The notes: generated from the letters alone by a model not told the origin. A stretch of 64,000 nt of DNA from Bradyrhizobium sp. WBOS07 (GCF_024585165.1 NZ_CP029008.1:1240001-1304000), one strand, 5' to 3'; positions 7,386-17,245 are shown, counted from the stretch's first letter. Numbers and translations are program-made.

Positions 7386-9029
7386 TCAGGCCGGTTCGGG
7401 GTTGCGCGAGCGATCGGACAAGGCGGTGGAGAGGACGTTACCAAGGGCGCTCTGCTTGTCGCGGCGGCGTTGCACCGAGGAAGGAATGCGCATGGCTTCG
7501 CGGTACTTCGCGACCGTGCGGCGGGCAATATCAATGCCCGAGGCGCGCAAGCGTTCCACGATGGTGTCGTCCGACAGGATCGCGCTGGGCTCTTCCGAAT
7601 CGATCAGCTGCTTGATGTGATGGCGCACCGCTTCGGCGGAATGCGCCTCGCCGCCGTCGGCCGAGGCGATCGAGGCCGTGAAGAAATATTTCAGCTCGAA
7701 CGTGCCGCGATTGGTCGCCATGTACTTGTTGGCGGTGACGCGCGACACCGTGGATTCATGCATCTGGATGGCGTCGGCGACGGCCTTCAGATTGAGTGGC
7801 CGCAGATGCGCTACACCATGGGTGAAGAAGCCGTCCTGCTGGCGCACGATCTCGGTTGCAACTTTCAGGATGGTGCGGGCGCGCTGGTCGAGCGCGCGCA
7901 CCAGCCAGGTCGCGTTCTGCAGTGCGTCGGTGAAATAGGACTTGTCGCCGTCCTTGCCGATCTTCTTCGACAGCTCGGAATAATAGGTCTGGTTGACCAG
8001 CACGCGCGGCAAGGTGTCGCTGTTGAGCTCGACATGCCAGCCGCCGTCGGGACCCGGGCGGACATAGACGTCGGGCACCATGGTCTGCATGCGCGCCGAG
8101 CCGAACTTCATGCCGGGCTTGGGATTGAGGCGGCGGATCTCGCCGATCATGTCGGCGATGTCCTCGTCGTCGACGCCGCAGATCTTGCGCAAGGCCACGA
8201 TGTCGCGCTTGGCGAGCAGATCGAGATGCTCGACGAGAGCCTGCATCGCGGGGTCGTAGCGGTCGAGCTCGCGGAGCTGGATCGCGAGGCATTCGCTTAA
8301 GCTCCGCGCGCAGATGCCGGGCGGATCGAATTTCTGCAGCACGGCGAGGACGGCCTCGACGTCGGCTTGCGATGCGCCGAGGCGCTCGGCGGCCTGGCCG
8401 AGATCGGGCGGCAGATAGCCGGCCTCGTCGACGAGGTCGATCAGGTACTGGCCGATCATGCGCTGCGCCGGCGCGGTGAAGGCCACCGAGAGCTGCTCGG
8501 CGAGATGGTCCGAGAGCGTCATCTCCGCGGCCACGAAGGCTTCGAGATTGTAATCCTCGTCGCCGGAGGCGCCGCCGCCCCATTCGGTGTAGGTGGTCGG
8601 CGCGGCGTCCTGGGCGTTGCGGGCGGCCGCCTCGGCCGGCTCCTCGGAAAAGACGTTGTCCAGGCCCGTGTCCAGGGTCTGCTCGATCTCGGCGCGGGTG
8701 CCGAGATCCTTGCTCATCCATTCGTCCTGGCCCGGCTCGAAACCGTCCGCGCTGCCGCCAAAGCCGTCGTCACCAAGACCTTCGCCGTGGCCTTCTCCCT
8801 GGCCGCCGGCCTCCTCGCCCCCGCCGTACTGGCTGGCCTCGCCGGGGGTCTCGCCCGCGGGGGCCTCGTCATTGGCCCGTTCCAGCAGCGGGTTCCGCTC
8901 CAGCTCCTCTTCCACGAAGGTCGTGAGATCGAGATTGGACAATTGCAGCAGCTTGATCGCCTGCATCAGCTGCGGCGTCATCACCAGCGACTGCGATTGC
9001 CGGAACTCTAATCTCTGCGTGAGGGCCAT
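7386..9029 (-). CDS. rpoN: RNA polymerase sigma-54 factor RpoN
   Basis: A 547-residue sigma factor for -24/-12 promoters (nitrogen, dicarboxylate and flagellar genes), dependent on AAA+ activators. Region I is Gln/Leu-rich (about 1-50, RLEFRQSQSLVMTPQLMQAI). A Gly/Glu/Asp-rich linker follows (about 55-110). The core-binding and helix-turn-helix domains come next, and the RpoN box ARRTVAKYRE is at 502-511. Bradyrhizobium species carry two rpoN genes; this copy is in the conserved lptB-rpoN-hpf-ptsN context, which fits the housekeeping paralogue. Confidence 0.97.
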   Translation of the reverse strand: MALTQRLEFRQSQSLVMTPQLMQAIKLLQLSNLDLTTFVEEELERNPLLERANDEAPAGETPGEASQYGGGEEAGGQGEGHGEGLGDDGFGGSADGFEPGQDEWMSKDLGTRAEIEQTLDTGLDNVFSEEPAEAAARNAQDAAPTTYTEWGGGASGDEDYNLEAFVAAEMTLSDHLAEQLSVAFTAPAQRMIGQYLIDLVDEAGYLPPDLGQAAERLGASQADVEAVLAVLQKFDPPGICARSLSECLAIQLRELDRYDPAMQALVEHLDLLAKRDIVALRKICGVDDEDIADMIGEIRRLNPKPGMKFGSARMQTMVPDVYVRPGPDGGWHVELNSDTLPRVLVNQTYYSELSKKIGKDGDKSYFTDALQNATWLVRALDQRARTILKVATEIVRQQDGFFTHGVAHLRPLNLKAVADAIQMHESTVSRVTANKYMATNRGTFELKYFFTASIASADGGEAHSAEAVRHHIKQLIDSEEPSAILSDDTIVERLRASGIDIARRTVAKYREAMRIPSSVQRRRDKQSALGNVLSTALSDRSRNPEPA

Positions 9030-9119
9030 GAAGCAAGAACCGTTCCCAAAAATTGGTCCGATTTTTGCTTATCTTAGTCCAGGCCCGATGTACATGACTT
9101 GACGAAATGCAAAAACGGG

Positions 9120-10136
9120 CTAGAGGCGGAATTCCTCGCCAAGGTAAAGGCGGCGCACGTCCGGATCGGCGACGATCTCATCCGGGCTCCCCTCCGTCAG
9201 GATTTCCCCGGCATAGACGATATAGGCGCGATCGGTGAGGCCGAGCGTCTCGCGCACATTGTGGTCGGTGATGAGCACGCCGATGCCGCGATTGGTGAGA
9301 TGGCGGACGAGGTCCTGGATGTCGCCGACGGCGATCGGGTCGATGCCGGCGAAGGGCTCGTCGAGCAGCATGTAGTTCGGCCGCGTCGCCAGCGCCCGCG
9401 CGATCTCGACGCGGCGGCGCTCGCCGCCCGACAGCGCAATCGACGGCGATTTGCGCAGCCGCGTGATGTTGAATTCGTCGAGCAGGGAATCGAGCTGCTG
9501 CTCGCGCTTCTTGCGCGAGGGCTCGACCACTTCGAGCACCGCGCGGATGTTCTGCTCGACGGTGAGGCCGCGGAAGATCGAGGCTTCCTGCGGCAGATAG
9601 CCGATGCCGAGCCGCGCGCGCTGATACATCGGCAGTTTCGTGACGTCGTGACCGTCGAGCTCGATCGCGCCGCGATCGGCCTTGATCAGGCCGGTGATCA
9701 TGTAGAACACGGTGGTCTTGCCGGCGCCGTTCGGGCCGAGCAGGCCGACCGCTTCGCCGCGGCGCACATAGATGCTGACGCCGCGCACCACCTGGCGGCT
9801 GCCGAAGGCCTTTTCCACGCTATGCACCGCCAGGAAACCCGGCCGCTTCAGCAGCTGCGGCGCGCCGGCGCCATTGGACCTGCCGGCAGCCCTGACGGGG
9901 TGAACCGCCTGCGGACGCGGCTCGGGTTGATAGTCGGCTTCGTAGCCGCCCTGATAGTCAGCCTGGAACTGATCGGGCGCACGCGCCTGGTCACGGGCGA
10001 TCGGCGGCGCGTCGCGGATCGGGCTGGTCACGAGCCCGCCGACGCTGTCACCGAGCGCGGTGATGTCCTGCCGCGCAAATCCTGGCCGGCCGCGCTTGGC
10101 GGGGCGCCGACGGAACATGCTGAAGAGATCGACCAT
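9120..10136 (-). CDS. lptB: LPS export ABC transporter ATP-binding protein LptB
   Basis: The cytoplasmic ATPase of the LptB2FG complex, which extracts lipopolysaccharide from the inner membrane. Walker [10 protein letters not shown] is at 134-142, the signature LSGGE at 235-239, Walker B MLLDE at 256-260, and the switch His is in ITDHNVRE. At 338 residues it is about 95 longer than typical LptB. The extra N-terminal part is rich in Pro, Gln and Arg and looks disordered. The ATG at 10136 is chosen for its upstream GGAAGGCGGGG; the open frame continues further upstream without recognisable coding. It lies between lptA and rpoN, the usual order. Confidence 0.93.
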   Translation of the reverse strand: MVDLFSMFRRRPAKRGRPGFARQDITALGDSVGGLVTSPIRDAPPIARDQARAPDQFQADYQGGYEADYQPEPRPQAVHPVRAAGRSNGAGAPQLLKRPGFLAVHSVEKAFGSRQVVRGVSIYVRRGEAVGLLGPNGAGKTTVFYMITGLIKADRGAIELDGHDVTKLPMYQRARLGIGYLPQEASIFRGLTVEQNIRAVLEVVEPSRKKREQQLDSLLDEFNITRLRKSPSIALSGGERRRVEIARALATRPNYMLLDEPFAGIDPIAVGDIQDLVRHLTNRGIGVLITDHNVRETLGLTDRAYIVYAGEILTEGSPDEIVADPDVRRLYLGEEFRL

Positions 10137-10356
10137 CCCCGCCTTCCAGCCTTTCGCGACGATCCTGCGCGGAACTCGCGCGATCTGCCGCAACGGCCTT
10201 CGATTCGCCGATGCAGCATGAGTGAAGGGATGTCTCATGCCCAGTGAAACACGCCCGAAAAGCGGTGGACCCCGCCTCGAAGCCTTGTGCGCTAGATACA
10301 GTCTCGCCGGCCAAGCTTCAACCTCGGTTCGGCCGTCCCCGAACCAAGCCGTTGAA

Positions 10357-11085
10357 TTATTTCGGTTTACTTGCACCGGGCAATTGCAGAGGCGGCGCCC
10401 CGCCGGGCTTGCTCCCCTGGCCGCAATCGCTGCCGCCGCCCTGCGGCAGCAGGGCCTGAACCCGGCCATTGTCGGATTCCACCCGCGACACGCCTGTCGT
10501 CATGTCGACCATCAAGCGGTCGCCGCGTAGCACGTTCTTGCACTGCGTCAGGACCACCTGACCGGAGCCGCCGAGCATGGTGATGAGATTGGTCCTGGTG
10601 TCGAACACGGCGGTATCGCCTGTCACCACCTGGTCCTTCTGGGTGACCACGACATTGCCGCGCGCCTCCAGCCGCTTGATCGAGGAGCTGCCGCCCGGAC
10701 CCGGCTGCGCCGACTGCATCGGCGCGGACTTGGCGCCTTTTGCGGGTGCGGGCTGCGGCGTGGCGGGCTTGTCGCCGCCGGATTCGTAGAACACCACCAG
10801 CGTCTTCGAGGTCATGGTGGTGTCGCCCTGGACGACCTTGACGTTGCCGGCGAAGGTTGCCTCCTTCTTCTTGTCGCGCATCTCGAGCGAGGCGGCCTCG
10901 ATCTGGATCGGCTGGTCGCGGTTCTGCGAAAAGCCCTGCATCGCGTTGGGCACGCCCTGCATCGTGCTCTGCGCGATGGCGGCGCTGCCCGCGACCAGCG
11001 CGATGCCGGCTGCAAGTGCAGCCGCGCCGATGATGGCGCACCGCTTGTGGTCGCTGCGCGAGAAGATCCTGGTCATGAAAATCAT
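10357..11085 (-). CDS. lptA: LPS transport periplasmic protein LptA (OstA-like)
   Basis: A 242-residue periplasmic bridge protein that carries lipopolysaccharide from LptC to LptD. The signal peptide covers about residues 1-39 (hydrophobic [18 protein letters not shown], cleavage after AQ). The OstA-like beta-jellyroll follows from [15 protein letters not shown] and is interrupted by a Pro/Ala/Gln-rich loop around 105-135. The start codon overlaps the lptC stop (ATGA, 11082-11085), so the two are translationally coupled. Confidence 0.92.
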   Translation of the reverse strand: MIFMTRIFSRSDHKRCAIIGAAALAAGIALVAGSAAIAQSTMQGVPNAMQGFSQNRDQPIQIEAASLEMRDKKKEATFAGNVKVVQGDTTMTSKTLVVFYESGGDKPATPQPAPAKGAKSAPMQSAQPGPGGSSSIKRLEARGNVVVTQKDQVVTGDTAVFDTRTNLITMLGGSGQVVLTQCKNVLRGDRLMVDMTTGVSRVESDNGRVQALLPQGGGSDCGQGSKPGGAPPLQLPGASKPK

Positions 11086-11810
11086 CTTGAGTTGGCAGAC
11101 TTGTTCTGAGGCGTACGTGTCTTTGCAGACGGCGCAGGCTCGACCGGCGCAGGCTGTGCGGCGGCAGGCTCGTCCAGCTTGTCCAGATGCATCACCACAT
11201 TGCCTTCGAAACGGATGACATCGCCGCCTTCTGTAATTCGCAAGCGATCGGCGCTCAGCGTGCCGTTGGTCAGCTTGACGTCGACACGCTCGTCCGAGGA
11301 GACCGTGCCCTTGTTCATGTCCACGAAGGCCGAGTTCAGCCGCGCTTCATAGCCGGTGGAGGTGCGCAGGAAGATGTCCTTGTGCAGGTCGAGCTGCTGC
11401 TGCTTGTTGTCGAAGCGCCCGGTGCGGGCGTCGAGCAACAGGGTGGATTGATCTTCCATCAGCACTTTCGCGCGCAGGTCGTTGAGATCGACATGGTCGG
11501 GATCGGTGATGTCCTGCGTCGCGGTCTTGGCCCAGAGCTCGTAGGGCCGCCGATCCGGCGTGAAGCCGGACAGATGCGGCGATTCCATCGTGATCTTGGT
11601 GCCCGACACCACCATGTTCTCGACCGTGAGCGGCAGTTCCGGAATCCTGAACTTGTTGAAGAACGCGATGTAGATGATCACGGCCATGGCCACGACCACG
11701 GTCGCGGGGACCCCAACCCGCAGAATCCGCACCAGACGGCTGTGGCGCGCCGCGCTGGCAAACTTCGCCGCGAGCGCGGCGTCGTAGGTGGGATTGTGGG
11801 CCGAATTCAC
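11082..11810 (-). CDS. lptC: LPS export membrane protein LptC
   Basis: A 242-residue bitopic inner-membrane protein that passes lipopolysaccharide from LptB2FG to LptA. One transmembrane helix (VPATVVVAMAVIIYIAFF, about 36-53) is followed by a periplasmic LptC beta-jellyroll. The C-terminal tail is Pro/Ala-rich. I chose the GTG at 11810 because AGGAG ends 5 nt before it and translation then begins MNSAHNPTYDAAL; the open frame upstream (to 11921) has no such site. It overlaps lptA by 4 nt. Confidence 0.87.
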   Translation of the reverse strand: MNSAHNPTYDAALAAKFASAARHSRLVRILRVGVPATVVVAMAVIIYIAFFNKFRIPELPLTVENMVVSGTKITMESPHLSGFTPDRRPYELWAKTATQDITDPDHVDLNDLRAKVLMEDQSTLLLDARTGRFDNKQQQLDLHKDIFLRTSTGYEARLNSAFVDMNKGTVSSDERVDVKLTNGTLSADRLRITEGGDVIRFEGNVVMHLDKLDEPAAAQPAPVEPAPSAKTRTPQNKSANSR

Positions 11811-12008
11811 CTGAACTCCTGAGGTGTCGCTCGCCAAGCCGGGTCGAGGGCGCCCCCATTGTACCCGTCGCCGCCGCAAGATGCAGCCGCGGACGTAAAC
11901 CTTGGACGTAAGCCTTGGCACATAAGCCTTGACGTATCAGGCTTGGACAGGCCGCAGGAAAGTGTCCGAAACGGGGCGCAGACCGGAGTCTACCCGGCGT
12001 TCGAGGGC

Positions 12009-12623
12009 TCAGGAATGCGCGAAAATGTCCTCTTCCGCCCAGCCCTGGAGGTCGAGCAGGGCCCGGGTCGGCAGGAAGTCGAAACAGGACCTGGCGAGCT
12101 GCGCGCGGCCCTCCCGGACCAGCATGGCATCCAGCCGCTCGCGCAAAGCGTGCAGGTGCAGCACGTCGGAGGCGGCGTAGGCGAGCTGCGGCTCGGTCAG
12201 GCTGTCGGAACCCCAGTCGCTGGATTGCTGCTGCTTGGAGAGGTCGACATTGAGCACCTCGCGGACGAGGTCCTTCAGGCCGTGGCGGTCGGTGTAGGTC
12301 CGGGTCAGGCGCGAGGCAATCTTGGTGCAATAAATCGGCCCGGTCATGACGCCGAAGGTCTGGTACAGCACCGCGACGTCGAACCGCGCGAAGTGGAAGA
12401 TTTTTGTGATGGCGGGATTGGCCAGAAGGGCCTTCAGGTTCGGCGCGTCGGTATGGCCCTTGGGGATCTGCACCACGTCGGCGCTGCCGTCGCCGGGCGA
12501 GAGCTGCACCACGCAGAGCCGGTCACGGTGCGGATTCAGCCCCATGGTCTCGGTGTCGATCGCCACCGCATTGGTGTAGCGCGTGAGGTCGGGCAGGTCG
12601 CCGCGGTGCAGGCGTACGGTCAT
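12009..12623 (-). CDS. rnd: Ribonuclease D (short, single-domain 3'-5' exonuclease)
   Basis: A 204-residue DEDDy-type 3'-5' exonuclease acting in tRNA 3' maturation and RNA decay. The Exo I motif AIDTETMGL supplies the first Asp/Glu pair, the Exo II motif lies in FHFARFDVAVL, and Exo III is YAASDVLHLHAL with the Tyr. It lacks the C-terminal HRDC domains of E. coli RNase D, which is normal for alphaproteobacterial homologues. It lies upstream of lptC on the same strand, as in other Rhizobiales, about 200 nt away. Confidence 0.9.
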   Translation of the reverse strand: MTVRLHRGDLPDLTRYTNAVAIDTETMGLNPHRDRLCVVQLSPGDGSADVVQIPKGHTDAPNLKALLANPAITKIFHFARFDVAVLYQTFGVMTGPIYCTKIASRLTRTYTDRHGLKDLVREVLNVDLSKQQQSSDWGSDSLTEPQLAYAASDVLHLHALRERLDAMLVREGRAQLARSCFDFLPTRALLDLQGWAEEDIFAHS

Positions 12624-12773
12624 GGCGTTTCAAAACCTCGGGTCGAATCGGTTGCGTCGGCACAATAGCTAATTCGGATTGCCGGCGGTGTAGCCATTGC
12701 CGGCGGGCCGCGCAAGCACGCGGTTCGGTCAGGTCGTTGCCGACATGATGCAGATCGACGCCCGCGCAACCCT

Positions 12774-13318
12774 TCAGGGCGCCTTCTTCTGCGCAGGTAC
12801 GGCCGGCCTGCCGGGCGTCGCCCGGGCTTGCGGCTGTGCCGATGCAGCTTCCGGCGTCGCGATCGCGATCGCGAACAGGCGCCACTGCCCGGCCACGACC
12901 TGAAACGTCAGATCGAACTGGATCTGCTGCGGCGGGTCGGAATGTAACCTGCGAGGCGCAGCATTCCGCGCTGATCGAGCGCGGGCGCATCGCTGAACTG
13001 AGGCGCCAGCAATGCCGCCGCATAGAGATCGAAATTGCGGCGCCGCAGGTCGAGAAAATTCAATGCGAGATCTGCGGCGGTGTTGCGCGCCTGGAAGTCG
13101 GGCGCAGCGAGATCGCGCAGCACCGTGTAATTGCCCGTGCGGTTGGCATCGTTGAGCGTGAGCAGCGTCGAGCGGATCAGATAGAGTGCCTTCTCCAGCG
13201 TGACAGGCAGCGAGGACTGCGCCGGAGCCGGCTCAGGCGTCTTCTGCTGCGCCATCGCCCTGTCGCTGCCGCAGGACAGCAGCGCCAGGGCAATCGCGGC
13301 TCGCGTAATCAATCGCAT
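12774..13318 (-). pseudogene. Exported hypothetical protein, broken by a 1-nt frameshift
   Basis: The 5' part encodes a signal peptide (MRLITRAAIALALLSCG..AMA) and a helical domain ending MLRLAGYIPTR at about 12936. From there the annotated frame runs out after a few residues (RSRSSSI, stop). Adding one G to the GG at 12931-12932 restores a coherent tail, RPPQQIQFDLTFQVVAGQWR followed by LFAIAIATPEA, down to a stop at 12774. That tail fits the beta-sheet ending of a family of exported rhizobial proteins of about 180 residues. The deletion may be real or a sequencing error in a G run. No function is known. Confidence 0.7.
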
Positions 13319-13353
13319 GGAACGGCCCTGTGCATGCAACGGCTCTGCTGCAT

Positions 13354-14916
13354 TCACCAGCCGACGCGCATGCCGACGCGGCCGCCCAATCCGCCGCCAT
13401 TCGTGCCATAGGTCAGCCCGCCGCTGGCCTGCACGTGCTCGCTGACGCGCAGCGCCGCACTCATGGAGAGCGCATTGGTATTCTGAAACGTCCCCCAGTT
13501 CATGCTCATCGCGATCTTCTCGGACGGCATCAGCCAGGGCGAGCCGGACATCGCAAAGGCCATCGCGACACCGTTGACCGCCTTGCCGGTCCTGCCGTCG
13601 AGGTCGTTGAGGCGGGCGTTGATGCCTGCGAGCTGGCTGTTGATGCCAGCGATATCTGCGGGGCTCGCAAACCCGAGCGCGCTGAGCGAGGTGGATGCGA
13701 GATTGCCGGCAGCGTCCGTGGTGACGAGCTGCACGGGCCCGGACTGCGCGGCCGTGCTCGCGGCCGAGGTGACGCCCGACATCGTGTAGGTATTGCTCGC
13801 CGTCCCGTAAACCTGCTGGTTCGCGCGCGTCGCGGAGGCGCCATTGCCGATCGCGGTGGAATTCCCGAAAGTTGCCGATGCACCATTGCCGAAGGCCGAC
13901 GAATTCGCGCCGGTGGCGTTGGCGCCGTTGCCCATTGCGGTGTTTGCCACACCGTTACCACTCGCATTGGCGCCGTTTCCGACGGCGATGTTGAAGCTGC
14001 CGGTCCCGCTAGCATTGGATTGCGTGCCGTTCGCGATATTCGCCGAATTGGCGCCGTTGGCATTCGCCAGATAGCCGGCCGCCGCGTTGGAGCTGTTGGC
14101 GCCAGATGCGGTGGCGGCGTTGCCGGTGGCAACGTTATTGCTTCCGGACCCGCTCGCGTTGGTATTCACGCCGGTCGCGATATTGAAGCTGTTGTCGCCG
14201 GTCGCGTTGGAGTTGGGGCCTGTCGCGATGTTGCCGCTACCGTTGCCGTAGGCGTTGGCGTTGGTCCCCGTCGCGGTGTTGAAGCTGGCGTCGCCGTAAG
14301 CCCTGGCGACAAACCCGGTCGCAACATTTCTGCTGTTGTTGCCGGAGGCATTGGAACTGCGCCCTGTCGCAACGTTCCTGCTGTTGTCTCCGTTGGCCAG
14401 GGCGGTGAGCCCGGACGCGAGATTGCCGCTGCTGTTGCCGCTGGCATTGGCTCCGGCGCCGGTCGCGATATTGTTGCTGTTGTCGCCGCTGGCTTGCGCG
14501 TTGTTTCCGGACGCCATGTTTTTGCTGCCTTCACCGCTGGCGATGGCTCCCGCTCCGGTCGCGCTGTTGAAGCTGTTGTTGCCGCTGGCGTTGGCATTGT
14601 TTCCCGTCGCGGTATTGGAGCTGCTGTGGCCGCTGGCATTGGCGGAACCGACGGCAATATTGCTGCTGGCATTTCCGTCAGCGTAAGCGCCGCTCCCGAT
14701 CGCGGAGTTGTTGCTGCCCGCACCCGGAGCGGAGGCGGAGGGCCCGCAGGCAAAATTGCCTCCAGAGCCGGCCGCACTGGCGCCTTGATCGGATAAGGCA
14801 CCATCCACGCAGATGAACTGGGCCCGGGCTTGCGGCGCTCCGGCGCAGGCCGCGATCACGGCAAGCAGCGCCGTCGCGAGACAAGCAGTGATTCGCGCGC
14901 GCGATGAAATCATCAT
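13354..14916 (-). CDS. Trimeric autotransporter adhesin, YadA-like
   Basis: A 520-residue surface protein of the type Vc secretion family. The signal peptide covers about 1-33 (ACLATALLAVIAACAGAPQARAQ). A Gly/Asn/Ala/Ser-rich head follows, with fifteen tandem 16-residue repeats from 101 to 340 (type NIATGxxxNASGxNSx), then two canonical 14-residue YadA head repeats (about 340-368, AIGNGASAT). A short coiled stalk (INSQLAGINARLNDLDG) leads to the YadA anchor, four beta strands ending in a terminal Trp (VGMRVGW). The stalk is very short, so the head would sit near the membrane. The start ATG at 14916 has GGGG upstream; 14913 is the alternative. The likely role is adhesion or autoagglutination. 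Confidence 0.88.
   Translation of the reverse strand: MMISSRARITACLATALLAVIAACAGAPQARAQFICVDGALSDQGASAAGSGGNFACGPSASAPGAGSNNSAIGSGAYADGNASSNIAVGSANASGHSSSNTATGNNANASGNNSFNSATGAGAIASGEGSKNMASGNNAQASGDNSNNIATGAGANASGNSSGNLASGLTALANGDNSRNVATGRSSNASGNNSRNVATGFVARAYGDASFNTATGTNANAYGNGSGNIATGPNSNATGDNSFNIATGVNTNASGSGSNNVATGNAATASGANSSNAAAGYLANANGANSANIANGTQSNASGTGSFNIAVGNGANASGNGVANTAMGNGANATGANSSAFGNGASATFGNSTAIGNGASATRANQQVYGTASNTYTMSGVTSAASTAAQSGPVQLVTTDAAGNLASTSLSALGFASPADIAGINSQLAGINARLNDLDGRTGKAVNGVAMAFAMSGSPWLMPSEKIAMSMNWGTFQNTNALSMSAALRVSEHVQASGGLTYGTNGGGLGGRVGMRVGW
13897..14616 (-). repeat. Fifteen in-frame 48-nt tandem repeats in the adhesin head
   Basis: The repeats encode 16-residue units beginning Asn-(Ile/Val/Thr)-Ala-Thr-Gly, with a second NASG or NATG motif in the middle. 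The DNA copies are diverged but clearly periodic at 48 nt, for example in the recurring GCCGGTCGCGATATT-like blocks on the plus strand. Confidence 0.8.
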
Positions 14917-15328
14917 GTCGGTCCCCACCCCGTCCTCCAACCTTGCGACCGGCAAGTGGCGCACGACGAACGAAGACCGCCGTTACGTCCAACCCCCAGG
15001 CCGCCACCACGTCAACGCGATTGACGTTGGCACGCCACTCAAAGCACGCAGGTCATGGCTTTGGAAGACGCCGGAGGCGCGGGGGACCGCGCGACATTCC
15101 GTCCCCCCATATTCATGGGGTGCGGGCCAGCGCCCCGGCTTTTCGTCCCGCGCACGCCTTTGGCGAAGAAGCCGGACGGCTGATCGGATCGCGGGCTGTT
15201 GCACGGATCCCACAACCCGGCGCGAGCTTCAGATTCCAGCAGGAATGAGGGCCGTGCGCCCCGTGAAAATCACATAGGCGCACCCCATCTTCCGCTTTCT
15301 CTCCCCGCCCCCGACGAAATCGAGATCC
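14917..15328. other. 412-nt intergenic region without recognised genes
   Basis: The region separates the divergent adhesin and MFS genes, so both promoters should lie here. A small hairpin CCCCATATTCATGGGG sits near 15106-15121. I recognise no coding sequence, RNA or consensus promoter in it. Confidence 0.5.
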
Positions 15329-16599
15329 ATGACCGAACAGAGGCTCGCCGCGCCGATCGACGCCCCATCGGAACCCCCGCGCGGATTTTCGCGCTATCAG
15401 GCGCTCCTCATCGCGCTGCTCGCGTTCACGCAGTTCACTATCATCCTCGACTTCATCATCATGTCGCCGCTCGGCGCCATCCTGATGCCCGCGCTCGACA
15501 TCACGGCCACCCAGTTCGGCGTCGCGGTGTCGGCCTACGCGTTCAGCGCCGGTATCTCCGGCGTGCTGCCGCCGGCTTTGCCGATCGCTTCGATCGCAAG
15601 CGCCTGCTGTTGTTCTTCTATGTCGGCTTCACGCTCGGCACCGCGCTCTGCGCGGCTGCGCCGAACTTCCATGTGCTGCTGCTCGGCCGGATCGTGACCG
15701 GATTGTTCGGCGGCGTGATCGGCGCGGTCGTGCTCGCCATCATCACCGATCTGTTCCCGCTGCATATCCGCGGCCGCGCGATGGGGATTATCCAGACCGC
15801 GTTTGCGGCGAGCCAGGTGCTCGGCATTCCCGCCGGGCTGTTTCTCGCCAATCGCTGGAGCTGGCATGTCTGCTTCATCGCGATCGTCGTGGTGTCGATT
15901 GCGGCCATCGCCGTCATCGCCTTCGCCATGAAGCCGGTCGATGCGCATCTGAAGCTGAAGCAGGACAGAAACCCGTTCCACCATCTGGTCGCGACGCTCG
16001 CGCAGCCGCGCTATACGCTGGCGTTCGCGGTCACGACGCTGCTGGCGACCGGCGGATACATGCTGATGCCGTTCTCCAGCGCCTTCACCGTGAACAATCT
16101 CGGCATCGACATCACGCATCTGCCCACGATCTATCTCGTCTCCGGCCTGTTCAGCATCGTCACGGGGCCGCTGGTCGGCCGCGCCAGCGACGCGTTCGGC
16201 AAGTACCCGACCTTCGTGTTCGGCAGCGTGGTGTCGGTGATCATGGTGCTGATCTACACCCATCTCGGCCACGTCACGCTCGCGACCGCGATCCTCGTCA
16301 ACGTGCTGATGTTCGTCGGCATCTTCTCGCGCATGATCCCGTCGCAGGCACTGATGTCGGCGATCCCCGATCCCGACCAACGCGGCTCGTTCAGCGCCAT
16401 CAGCGCCTCGCTGCAGCAGCTCTCCGGCGGCCTCGGCTCGGTGCTCGCCGGCGCGATCATCGCGCAGGCGCCCGACGGCGCGCTGCTCCATTTCGACCGG
16501 ATCGGCTACGTCGTCGTCGCCACGACGCTCATCGCGCTGGTGGCGATGTATTTCGTGCAGAAGGCGGTGGCGGAAAGGGTGGGGAAGACGGTGGTGTGA
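15329..16599 (+). pseudogene. MFS transporter, broken by a 1-nt frameshift
   Basis: This would be a 12-helix major facilitator permease of about 423 residues. The first frame starts at 15329 (MTEQRLAAPIDAP) and encodes helices 1-2 up to FSAGISGVL. It then turns into nonsense with a stop at 15697. The coherent continuation GFADRFDRKRLLLFFYVGF, with the remaining helices, lies in the next frame to 16599. One missing G after 15568 (CTGCCGCC where CTGGCCGCC is expected) explains the break exactly. The conserved loop motif DRxxRKR follows the break. The substrate is unknown. The gene is nonfunctional unless the indel is a sequencing error. Confidence 0.8.
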
Positions 16600-16747
16600 G
16601 GGGACGGTCCACTGATACCTGCCCCGAGCGCAGGCCTGAGCGCCACCTCTGTCGATCCAAGGCAGATCGAATCCTATGCCATACCCAGGTGAACCAATGC
16701 TCGGCCTTCGATGACCAAAGCTTCGATGCGCCGAACGGAGATCTCCA

Positions 16748-17245
16748 ATGAAGCTCAAACTTGCCGCCGCGATGCTCGCCGCAAGCCTCCCGCTCGCATC
16801 GATGGCTTTCGCCCAAGGCACCGCCCAAGGCACCGCGCCGGCCGACCTTGCAGTGATCGATGCCTGCCTGAAGACCGCGGAGAAAACCGGCGGTTTTGGC
16901 GGCGCGTGCGTCGGGCTCGTCGCCGACCCCTGCATCAAGGCGGCAGACGGCGCGAATGACGACGTCGCCAAATGGAAAGCCTGTGCGGCGCGCGAACTCG
17001 CGGTTTGGACGCAGAAAACCAGCGAGGCGCTGAAGAAGGTCAAGGCCGGCGGGTTCACCGATGTGATCAAGGCCGCCGAGGAATCTCAGAAAACTTTCGC
17101 CGCCTCGCGTGATCGCTTCTGCGCGGCCTTCGATAAAGTCGATCCCGGCATGTACAAGGGCGGCGCGAGCTACTGCCGCCTGCGCGAGACCGCGAACCAC
17201 GCGCTGAGCCTGATCAAGCTCGGCGCTGCGGTGAACGAGCACTGA
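16748..17245 (+). CDS. Exported LprI-like protein (DUF1311-like)
   Basis: A 165-residue secreted protein. The signal peptide covers about 1-22 (LAAAMLAASLPLASMAFAQ). The mature part has six Cys that could form disulfides and the pattern ACVGLVADPCI...WKACAARELAVW, which resembles the lysozyme-inhibitor LprI N-terminal family. A short in-frame duplication (GTAQGTAQGTA) follows the cleavage site. The start is supported by GGAGATCTCCA upstream. Lysozyme inhibition is inferred from weak family resemblance; it may just be an exported protein of unknown role. From the stop to the tRNA gene (17246-17540) I see nothing. Confidence 0.65.
   Translation: MKLKLAAAMLAASLPLASMAFAQGTAQGTAPADLAVIDACLKTAEKTGGFGGACVGLVADPCIKAADGANDDVAKWKACAARELAVWTQKTSEALKKVKAGGFTDVIKAAEESQKTFAASRDRFCAAFDKVDPGMYKGGASYCRLRETANHALSLIKLGAAVNEH

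Noticed and set aside
12523..13023. Minus-strand open frame bridging rnd and the upstream gene as a single protein
   Set aside because: It joins out-of-frame parts of two genes. The coherent tail of the broken exported protein lies in a different frame ending at 12774.
13897..14616. The 48-nt tandem array as a CRISPR or minisatellite
   Set aside because: The period is a multiple of three, stays in frame and encodes a clear adhesin repeat.
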